64,000 nt of DNA from Cladopsammia gracilis (taxonomy: Eukaryota; Cnidaria; Anthozoa; Scleractinia; Dendrophylliidae), in contig JAJGOT010000010.1 of NCBI GenBank assembly GCA_022457155.1, forward strand, positions 841,501-905,500, read 5' to 3'. Within the stretch, counting starts at the first letter, position 1. Every line of letters begins with the position of its first letter. Of the stretch, positions 15,501 through 27,400 are shown one piece after another. A program made the translations under genes and the position numbers. The notes under the pieces are model-generated. The model was not told the origin of the DNA and made no database searches. It worked only from the letters and a program-made list of their open reading frames with translations.

Positions 15501-16740
15501 ACTCTTATACTCACGCTTATGATTTGTCAAATCAGACCCAAACAAGTGTGCAAATGTCGTATCCTCGTTAGTCTTTTTTAGGCGCTCTTTTTATCACACA
15601 TTTCAAATAACGTTTCAGCAATCACTGGAGTGTCCTACAAATCGCTCAGAACCACGGGAGAGTACTGCTCAATAGCTTTCATTTGAAAGGTCACACTTAA
15701 GAATTTCATCTACAGACTCAAAAGTTAGAACCACCTTGTACAGCATAATAAACAGCACCACAGGAAAGTACTGCTCAGTAGCTTTCATTTGAATGGTCAC
15801 ACTTTAGGATTTCATCCACAGACTCAAGTTAGAGCCACCTTGTACAGCATAATAAACAGCATCACAGAAAAGAACTGCACAATAGCTATCTGTTAAAAGG
15901 TCACACTGTATGGAATTTCAAAAACAAACTCACAGGTTAGAACTGCATGGTATGACGCAAGGTTTGACATAGAGAGAGTCTAGGCTGCCTGTGGTATGAC
16001 GTTAATTTTTGACACAATTATTTAGAGTCTGGGCTGCCTGTGGTATGACTCAAGATTTGACTCTGGGAGTGAAAGACTTCGCAGTTTCACATGACAGTGC
16101 TGAATACAAGCAGGAAGCCGCAACCTACGAGCCTCGTAACATTGTAAACCGCTCTGGCAAAGGGCCTGCCTACCATGTGTCACCTTGTTACACCTTCAGA
16201 GCGGTTCTCAATTGAGTGTCGAAAGTAATTTCGCAATTGCTTTGGTTTTGCATTGCTAAGCTTTGTGATTGGCTAAACAATCTCGCGCCACTTTTTCAAC
16301 CAATCAGAAGTAAAACCAAAACCAATCATGACTTTCCTGCACGTATTTTCCCGCGCTTGGCGCCGGCTACATGTGTTTTCTTCGCGTTTTGATTGGTTCA
16401 TTGGATCGTCTGTGCCTGTTGTGATTGGCCAGAGTAATTACTTTGGTTTTGGTTTTACGACATTCAACTGAAAAGCGCTCTTATGTTAGACTTGCAATGT
16501 GATTGACATGGTAATGAAGTTATTTCTTGCTTTCTTACCTGGCTGTTGATGAAAAAGTTATTGAAAACACTGTGATTTAATTAATAACTGTGTGCATTAA
16601 CTTTCAAGGGCTACTCTGGTCCGCCTGGCAATTCTGGAAGAGACGGAGCAAAAGGCCAGCCTGTGAGTATTGTCTTGTTTTCGTTGTTGTTATAGTCCTT
16701 TCAAATACTTAAGGTACCTTCACATCATCATCATTTGACA

Positions 16741-16775
<35 letters not shown>

Positions 16776-19074
16776 ATCATCATCATCCATCCATCCACAC
16801 ACCTCAAACTGGTTTTCAGGGTTCTTTCTTCACGAGCAAGGAAGAGTGAGCACCCTGTCAAACGAGGTTGCATAAACTGAAGTTGCGGCAAACATTCACA
16901 CGTAAAATACGAGTTTGCCTCCTCAAAAAATGTGGCGAAAAATAGAAATTCGGCAAGAATAGAAACAAGTTCCATTTGTCGCCAACAGTTTGCCAACAAG
17001 TTTGCCTACTGTCGATGTCACGTTCACACACGGCAACTTGATTTTGCTACAACGATTTTGCCAAGTGAAGGCGCCTTTAAATTATAAATACTTTTTCGTG
17101 TTCGCTTTTAGTAAAGCTACGTCACGTAATGTAATATGCTGGGGTATTTTCGGGGAGGGCCGAGGGGGGCGTTAGTTTAGGAATTCCACTTTAACCAAAG
17201 TTATATCCCCCAGTTTTCAAAGTCGAGTTTTACGTTTGCTCAAACAGAAATTGTACTATACAGCTGTTATTTTGGTCACCAAACAACTCAGTTGCCGACT
17301 CAATTTAACCACGACACAAACAAAACGACAAAAGAGTACGGTGTACGGCGAAAGAGTTTTGTTTTGAATTATTCAGTACACTTTAGGATTTTATTCCTAG
17401 ACTCAAACGTTTGACTTTGCATTAAAAAGGGTGATCGTGAAATGTATGCTAATGTATGTTAATTTTATGTGTCATAAATTAGGGGCCCAATGGTGCTGAT
17501 GGAGAGGATGGTCCAGCCGGAACAGATGGAGAAGAGGTAGGAAAGTACATCAATAATAGGTATTAGGGCTATTGTTATTTAAACCGCACTGGGATTACAA
17601 AATTTAAATAAGAAAGGAAAAACGAAATGAATTCTGGTAGTAGTAGTCAAATGACGTCATCGTGCAAATGGCCTATTCGCAATGATTTTGATTTGCTTCA
17701 ATAGTACCATCCCCCTCCCTGCTGTCATTGGCTGAGTGGGACTGGAGGTGAGATCTAATATCGTCTCCAGGGCGTTCTCCTCTTTTAAAATTGGGGGGGG
17801 GGGGGGGGAGGGGAGCGTACAAAACCCTGTTTAGGGCTGCCAAAATACTAAAAATAATCCTGGCGTGTTTTGTCGCGTAAAACATGATCGAATGTTTTAC
17901 GCGATGGTTTTTCGTTTGAACAACGGTTTAAAAATAGCCAGAAAGCGAACACGGCTACCAGTCGTTGGAAATTACTTCTGAAAATGCCATTTCATCGTGT
18001 CACGTGACAAAATACTCCACGGTTCTTGGAGTATTTTGGCAGCGTTTATCCCAGGGGTTTTTTACGTCCGTCCGGCATTTTGATAGCAGAAGAGGCCCTG
18101 GAGACGAAGGTAGGTGAGTTCACAAATGGACTGATAATGGCTGTCAATGGTAACTCTGAACACAAACGTCCGTCATCACACCTTTCAATTGAATTTTCGA
18201 GTGTATATGAACTTGTCAGGGAATTTTCGCATGCATTTGTTTGGCAAAAGTTGTTGAAAAACTGTTTTATTTTATTTAATTGGTTTTACTCCTGCCGCTA
18301 TCACAATCCCGTCTGTTGCAATACTGAAATCCCACAATAAAACGCTCTCGTTATTGAATACATAGAACATTGATTTCAAATTAAATTAAACTCACGCTAG
18401 ACTCTAGCGTCTCTGATAGCGCCAATTTCTCAACCAATAAGAAGTAAGCTGGGGACCAGGGACCTACCAAAATCAGTTGTGACTTACTCGTGCACGATTT
18501 CCCGCGCTTGGGATCGCTTGTCCTTTTTCCCGCGCTTGGGACCGCTTGCCCTTTTTTCCGCGCTTGGGACTGTTTGCCCTTTTTCCCGCGTTTGGCACTA
18601 TTTTCATAATTGCATGATGCACTGCGTTGTTTGTGCCTGTTGTGATTGTATGGCTAAATGCAAAAATAAATAAATAAATCACTTTATTTAAGTGTCAAAG
18701 GTAGTTAGCACGTGAGTACTAATTGGGGACACTTTCCAGATCTAATTGGAATTTGGAAGTGTTGGTTTTTGAGGAGAGGGGAAAACCGGAGTACTCGGAC
18801 AAAAACCTCTCGGAGCAAGGAGAGAACCAACAACAAACTCAACCCACCCCTGCTGCCCCCCCCCCCCCCCCCCCAAAGATGTTTTGGTTTTGATTTTATG
18901 ATACGCAATTAAAAACTGCTTAATAGAACTCTCCAAATGCTTTTGAACTTTTTTCGGTGTTGTCTTTTCCCACTGACGCAGCACTTCATTTACTACAGTT
19001 CGTAGAAACCTACCTTCTTTCCGTCGCTAATTTCTGACAAATTTTTTTCTGTCCAATTAACATGGCCTCCATTG

Positions 19075-19113
<39 letters not shown>

Positions 19114-21077
19114 TACTTCCTTGTCGTTTCTTTTTGCGAAGTGTGAGTTTTTTTATGTCGTTTAAATGCAGAAATGCTTTGGTTTTGATTTTATGATACG
19201 TAATTAAAAACTGCTCTATATAACGCTCCAAATGCTTTTGAATTTTTCTCCCACTGACGCAGCATTTCATTTACTACATTTCTTAGAAACTAACCTTCTT
19301 TCCGTCGCCGATTTTCTACCTAATTTCCTGCCCATTTAACAGGGTCTCCATTGATTATTATTATTATTGTTATTATTATTAATTACTTCCTTATCGTTTT
19401 TTTTGTGAAGTGTGAGTTTTTCTGTGTCGTTTATATTCCAGGGTGACCAAGGAGAGAGGGGACCACCCGGAACTGCGGGTACTACAGGGCCCGACGGACC
19501 TCCCGGTCCCAGTGGGGAAAGGGGTGGAACAGGAATTGCGGGTGAAACTGTAAGCAATATTAAAAAAAAAAACCACTTTGTTAAAATGTTAATCTTTAGC
19601 GTTCTAATTCCCAGAATATTTTTAAGTTACAGTATACCTTGAGAAATATTGTGAATTTTAACAAAATGGTTAAAGTTTATTATACGTTTATTTGTTGAGG
19701 AAAGGTAACCAAGAAAAACACGTCTGGTGACTGTATTGTATAAAGGGTATAAATCAAACAGATTTTCAGAAAGGCGGTGGTCTTCGTTCTTTCACTATGC
19801 AACGTATTGAAAAACGTGTCTCGCAACAAGTTATAGGAACAAAATTGCCTAGTGTAACCACAGGTGGTGTCCTGTGCATGTGTAACAGACGTATCGGTTT
19901 ATCAAACGAGCTGTACTAATGGCGAAATTGAAAGCTTTTAAAACTAATGTAAATTAAATAAATAAAAACTCTCAAATTCATTGCCATGTTGAAATCACAA
20001 ATCATGACAATCGAATCATGGTGGGCGCATCACAACTGGCGAATCATGTTTGACAAAAACAATTGTGCCCACTGTACTGAAATGTTTGTGATTTTTTTTT
20101 TTCGAGAAGTCAGTATTCACTCTGTGAATTCAGTTTACAGGTGAATTTCCTTCAAAATTGTTTGGTCATGGGCGGACCATGATGGGCGAATCATATTTGG
20201 AAAATCCGGGTCTGCAGACTGCAGTAAAATCATGATTCGCCATGATTCGCCATGATTCGCCAGTTGTGATGCGCCCACCATGATTCGATTGTCATGATTT
20301 GTGATTTTGTGTAAGACCCTTTAGGTTACAGAAACCGCATCTTAGCTTCAGCCTGATAGTGCAACATGGCTCATGCAATCAATAACATTTTAATAGCTGA
20401 CCTGTTTTACTAACTTGTTTTTAGGGTGATGCTGCTCGTGATGGTGGCCTAGGAAAACGAGGAACTCAGGGACAAGACGTAAGTGTTAGGCCACTTCATC
20501 ACCTTGGGAAACACTGATCATCAGCTTTCGTTATAGGGTTACACTAAGTAATTTTATCCACAAACTCAAACGTTAGAGCCACCTTGTTTAACCGTAATTA
20601 ACAGTATCACAGGAAAGCATTCCTCCACCTCAATAGCTGAGTTCCATTTCATCCATTAACTCAAACACACCAGCCTGGAACCACTTTGTACAACACAATA
20701 TAAAACAGCACCAAAGAAACGTACTACTCCGTAGCTTTCACTTGAATGGTTACACTTGTGACTCGAAAGTTAGAACCACCTTGGACAGCGTAATAAACAG
20801 TACCACAGGAAAGAACTGCTCAACAGCTTTCATTTGAATGGTCACACTTAGAATTTCATCCATAAACTCAAAAGTTAGAACCACCTTGGATATTAAACTA
20901 TTGTTATGCTGTAGCTATTTCCTCGTTAGGCAAATATAAAGCTCTTATTATTTTTTTATCATTTGCAGGGGATAAAAGGAGAAAAGGGTGATGACGGTGA
21001 TGCTGGAAAAACAGGAGACAAGGTAACATTTTATACGACCACATGTTGGAGTTAATTCAAACTCATTTAATTCCCCA

Positions 21078-21142
<65 letters not shown>

Positions 21143-24100
21143 TGTGCCTGTGAATGAGTGTGTTTTCGGGGAGGGAGACACCCACATATGTTATATACCG
21201 TGTAGTATCCGGACATTTTTCGCGGGATTTAATTTTCGAACCCACGAAAGTAAACTCCAGCGAAAAAATTTATTTCATTTATTTATTAGCACTAGACTAG
21301 ACTCGCAAAAGTAACCAACTGAAAATGTGGCTTTTGTTTGAAGCTAATGAATATATATGTAATGACATGTTTGTAGGGTGATTTTGGCTATACTGGGAAA
21401 ACTGGAAAGCCGGGAGGTGCTGGCAGACAGGTGAAAATTCGCTTCTTTCTCTCTTTCTTATTTTTACTCTTTAGTCTTAACCCTGAAACAAAATGAGCAC
21501 TAGAACGCGAACGTACAGATGGCACCGCTTGATAGCTTTCATTTGAATGATGACATTTACAGGGTCAACATTGTAGAACTTTCTTGCGTACAGCGCGCAT
21601 AATACAAACAGCACCACAGAAAAGCACTGCTCAATTGCATTTAAATAAGAACCACTTTAGTATTATAAACTAAACCACGGGAAAACGTCACTCTACCCAC
21701 TAGATAGATAGATAGAACTTTATTTAACGTGGCACTCCACTTAGCTGAAAGCTAGATTTTACTTCTACTGTATACACGTCTAATTTTCGAGTTAAGACTA
21801 AGCCAGGACTGAATGTTCTGATTTGTTTTGGCGATCTGAGCCAGAAAACGTTCTTAACAAGGTTCTTCATATAAATTGCATAGTTTGAAGTTAATAATAG
21901 TTCTGGATGAAAATAAAGAACAGCTGCACAGGCGTAGTTCTTCCAATTTTCTATTTTGAAATGGAAAACGACCTGCAACGCTGCAATAATTCTTGCATTT
22001 TGGGCTCAGTTGGAGTAGAAATTTCCTCTGACCAAACAGCTTTTCATCTTTTTTCCTCAAAAATAAGAAACCAAAATGAAGGCAACCTTAACAAAATCTA
22101 AGCCTGGGTTTGTTCTTAGGACGTTCTTAAAATTTTGGCTACTCTCAGTCTCAACGTTCATATAAAAAAGGTTCTTATATATATTATAAGTATAGTCGCA
22201 GACGTAACAAAAAAATGTGCAGTTATATTTTAATGCGGTTTTTTTTAAGTCGACTTCTAAACTTCTGTCGTTTTCAGGGTGAAATTGGCGACATGGGAAA
22301 TAATGGAACCCTTGGACCACCAGGACCGCAAGTGAGTCACATTTTATTGTTACTTACATAAAGTCATGATCAAGTGTGGGATTTATGTGTCATCTACTAA
22401 CTCATTTGTTGTTCGAGTCATCCATGGAACCAAGGTATTTTTACTTTGTTCAGTGCTACGAGAGTAAACAATTACCATCCACTATTAACGGATTAATTAA
22501 CTGGTTAATTTACATAATATTGCGTGGTCTATCTTTTTCAATGTAGTCTATGTGGTATGGACTGTTTTGGACACACCAATCTACACTTACATCAAAGCGT
22601 TGCTGAACACAGTTCACGGAATTCAGCCAAGAACTTTTCGGTACTTAAAAAATGCCGAAATATTATTGATTGCTTCATTCCAAGATGCTTCTAATCAAAG
22701 AACTGAAACCAACTTTGAACGTGCAATCAGACTCTATCCGCGCTAAGTTATTCACATAACTTAGAACACAAAAAAAATTCAATTAACTGTTTCACTAATT
22801 TATATTCACCTTCCTGTCACTCTCTAGTGGAGGGGTGGTGGTCTAGTGGTTAGCGCGTCAGACTTTCAACCTGAAGGTCGGTGGTTCGAGCCTGCTCTGC
22901 CATCGTTTGTTTCCTTAGACAAGAAACTTTGCTCCACGTTATCTCTCTCCACCCAAGTGTATAAATGGGTACCGACGAAATAATGCTGGGGGTAACCTTG
23001 CGATGGACTAGAATCCCATCCAGGGGGGGGGGGGGGGAGTAGTAATACTCTCAGTCACTTCAGGCTACAGAAACCGGGTTGAGCTCCGGCAGTTGTGAGC
23101 CATTAGGTCTGTGAAGAGTTAACTTCCTGTCACTCTCTACTTGATAATGATGTTGGATACATGGAAACGTCGTATCGCCTTTTTTTGTAATTTTACCAAT
23201 GTTTACTTGTCTGTTTTTGCAGGGCTCACCAGGGCCACAGGGTTTGCCAGGTCCACAAGGCGATCCAGGAGACGAGGTTAGTAACTTGTGGGTTTATTCA
23301 GTCCGTTTATTAACCCTACGCGCCCAAGAGCGAACAAAATCAAAACTCAAGAAAAATACCAAATTGCTAAAAACAAACAGTGCCACAGGAAAGTGCTGCT
23401 GAAGAGTTTTTATTTGAATGATCACACTTAAGAAACTCCGACCACAGACTCAAAAGTTAGAACCACCTTTGTCCAGAATGAAGACTAATTATTGGTTTTA
23501 ACATCGCAGGGGGCGGTGGGAACTCAAGGCGATCCGGGAACCACGGTAAGTTTATTTATTTTACGTTTTTTTCATGTTTACTTCAACAGGCAAGAAACTT
23601 TTGTTTAATAATAATTATGTGAATCCAGATCTCATTTGTTTAAATAGTGAATCCAGCGGGTTTCAAATGTGTCCATGGATAGGGTTTATCCACTCTTTCA
23701 ACTTCCGGAATCTGATCTAGAATTTAGAAATGCTGGTTTGTTGGGTAGCCTGCCAACAGATGTTTACTGTTTCCTTCCTTCTTGCTTTTGTTAACGAAAA
23801 AAAGGAATAAGGGAATTTTGCACGCAGGTTAACGTGTTGGGAAACTGAGATCCAGGTACAGAATAAGGTCAGTACACAAGGTGGAAAATGTTGCTTTATA
23901 AAGGTGTCAAATTTTCAAGGGCCACCTTGTAACCTGAGCTTGGGCTGTCTGTGATCTTTCTTGATTGGCCAGTGCTAACGAACATTCCGGACTCATTGCC
24001 AATTCTTTCAAAGTCTGAAAGTCGAATGTGGTACCCTGAGGACGTGGGTCCTGACGATCGCCATTTTCATGAACGGTCTTGAAGCTGAAGTAGACTAAAA

Positions 24101-24246
24101 TGATGGTTTTTTTTTTCCTCTGTGTGTTCTGGATCCCCCTCTTCGCCAATTCTTCTACAGTAATTCTGGTTTGGCATTAATTAACTTTTGTATTTTTCTT
24201 CCGTTGTTTTTATACAGGGTGAACGTGGATCAACGGTAAGGCTTTT

Positions 24247-24281
<35 letters not shown>

Positions 24282-24420
24282 TACATTTTGGGGCTCAATT
24301 GACTCTTTTAGTTTTCAGTGCTCTCTCTTGTTGCGTGTTCATACTCATTAACAGATTCTGATGCAACATCTTGAGATTTTTATCTATTAAATACTGCTAC
24401 TGCTACTGCTACTGCTACTG

Positions 24421-24482
<62 letters not shown>

Positions 24483-27400
24483 GCTGCTACTGCTACTACT
24501 ACAATATATACATCCTGTTACAGTACTTTTACTTATTTGCATATGGTAAGTACTACACTTACATAACGCACACACACCGAAGAAAAGTAATACTAATCAA
24601 TAATTGTTTTATCATTCGATCACCGAGTTTGTTTTTCAATTTGATATTTACTCATTCTGCTAAAACAGAGCAGAAATCTGGTTGCCATTGTAGAATACAG
24701 GAACACAACAATTATTCGCAGCAAAACAACTTTGCACCGTTGTGCGCATTAGCAGAATTATTCGCAGGTCACATGGTGGGCTCTCGGCCAATGAAAAGTT
24801 AGAAAAAATGCAACGAATGATAATTAACAATATCCTACCTGAGACTTGATTTTTGCGTTTTGAGAGAAAATAATGGGAGAACACAGCAGCTTTTTAGTAT
24901 GTATATTACAAGTTAGTCCGTTTCCAATTTAACATTGTACTTTTGTTAAATCTTACAGGGTGCAGAGGGAATTCAGGTACGTCGTCGTTTAAATAAGACA
25001 ATATTTAATTGTTGGCAAATTTCAACCAGGACTACTTGGGTTAGTGAATAGTCTGGTAAACACGTGGTTCAATCCGGGTTTACCAGGCTAACCAGGCTTT
25101 TAACTAGGAAATAAGAAGCAAAGGACCACGAATGAAAATGCTGCTGGTGTACGTAGGATCAGGAGCAGATCTAGTCGGCCAAAAATAGAGATACAAACAA
25201 AGTATAGAGCAAGGCGGATACTACGTAGAACATTTGATGCGACAACGACATGGTAGAGCCCAAACTGAAAGCCAAAATGCAACCATGGACAGCTGTTTCG
25301 ATCTGGTTGGGTCTTGTCAGCCCGGTGTTGCATTTTGGCTTTCAGTTTGGGCTCTATCATGTCGCTGTCGCGTTAAATGTTCTACGTAGTATCAGCCTTT
25401 CTCTATACTTTGATTTTAACTAGGCTTTTGGTGCAAGGGTCACCCGACCAACCCATGGTGGGTTAAAAGAGGCTACGTCACCATTTAGCCTGGTATACCT
25501 GTGTTTCGACCTGGGTTTACCAGGCTAACCAGGCTTTTAACCAGGCTTTTAACCAGGCTTTTAACCAGGCTTTTAACCAGGCTTTTAACCAGGCTTTTAA
25601 CCAGGCTTTTGGTGCAAGGGTCACCCGACCAACCCTTTTAAAACAGGCTACGTCACCATTTTCAGTGTTACTTTAAAAATTCGAAAGACGTATTTTTATC
25701 AGTGAAAACCGAAAACTGATAATGGTCCAGTTGTGTTTAAAAATATTATGCTGGAGCCAGTGTCCTGGGCTGCACATGGCCAGAATGGAAATGGCAAAAC
25801 TTGCCCAAACTTTGATTATGGTTCATTCTTTGTGTAAAATTTGTGATCCTTGCAGTGTGCAATCAACTTAAGGTGACTCGCTGGAAATGCAAAATGCACT
25901 CATCTGTGACCTGGATGCAATTCGCAACGGCAAACTTTTGGTCATAACATTTATTACTCTATTGCAATAATTATTTTTGTATCTCCTAGTTGATTGAAGC
26001 ATGGATTAATAAATTGAATTGATTTTCTTCGAAATAAATACAGATTTGCGCAAACCCCTCATTTCATATTGAGGCCCTCCTAGATTAGGGAATCGACTTC
26101 CTTTGATATGGTTTAGAATGTGGCCAAGTTTATACAAAACATTCGTTGGAACAGAAACGCTGCAACAGAAATGCCGTCAACTTAGGAGATTATTTCTTGA
26201 GCCAAAAGAGACCCTCAATATGAAATGAGGGATTTGCGCAAATCCAGATTTTGACTCCTGTACTTATTTCGAAGAAAATCGATTCATATTTACTAATCCA
26301 TGGTTAATTCAAGTAGGAGGTACAAAAAGAATTATTGAAATAATGTAAAAAACAAAGAAGTTATAACCGAAAGTTTGCCGTTGCCGCTGTGAAGGTTGAC
26401 ATTTTTAAGAACTAGGAAACCCCATGCCATCGAAGCAAGTTTAGGCCAGAGGAAACTCTGGTTTTACCAGCTGTTTGACGCAAGGGGAATGTTTTAAAAC
26501 GGTGAGCTACTGATAAGGTGAATGTCAAGTCTTTCTTCAGCTTACTGAAAATACTTGTTTAATTTAGGGACCTCCCGGACCTCCTGGACCTGCTGGGCCC
26601 CAGGTATGGCTATTAAAAAGCGTGTGATTATTAAAAAGCGTACGGTTATTAAAGAAGCATACAGCTATTAAACGTACGTCTATTAAAAAGCGTGAATCGA
26701 CAGGCAGTTTTCAAATGAATGTCGAAAGTAATCTAATAATCGATTTGGTTTTGCATTGCTATGCTTTGTGATTGGTTAATAGTGATACCCACTCGCACGG
26801 GAGTATCACTAAAACACACTTGGTACGTTAATAGGCCACTCCGAAAAATACCATAATAATCTTTTATGTGCAGGCTCAGCTTCACCAAGGTGTAATTATG
26901 CAAGTCTCCCTTGTTAGAATGGCACAATGGAATTCAGAGTACATGTAGGAACGCTAGGACGTAGCATTGTGTGTTCGTATACAAATGTGCACCGTCTGCA
27001 AATTGCAAAGAAGTTGAAGCATAGCACGTGCGGTTCGTGCTGAAAACAAAAGAAAATTGGAAAAATCTGGCTTACATCAAGCACCACCCAAACCTGCACT
27101 TTAAAGAGTACTATGGTATTTTTCATAGTTTCTGGAGTGGGGAATTAAGACTTGGGGAAATAAAGGAAGTTCTTTGCTAGCTGCGAGAAAGTTTACGTTA
27201 TCGGCGTTTGCTGTGTTTACGGGAAGATCGTTATAAAATATTTCATTTCCTGATTTATAATATGAAAGAAAATTAATATTCAAGTTTACCCAGGGGATAA
27301 TTTTAATTCCGAATTGTGATGGACTACCGTAAATGCCCGTCATGTGAGAGGTGGGGAGGGAGGGGGGAGAGGGGGGGGGCGCTTAATAGAGGGGGAGTGT

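Noticed and set aside
18089..18112. gcagaagaggccctggagacgaag followed by gtaggt, resembling a small exon
   Set aside because: No Gly-X-Y reading in phase 0, and the block belongs to a dispersed repeat.
19336..19557. Minus-strand Gly/Pro-rich frame suggesting an antisense collagen
   Set aside because: It is the complement of collagen exon 25.
24371..24802. 143-codon frame with poly-Tyr and the opposite poly-Ser frame
   Set aside because: Translation of a (CTA)n/(CTG)n microsatellite in a collagen intron.
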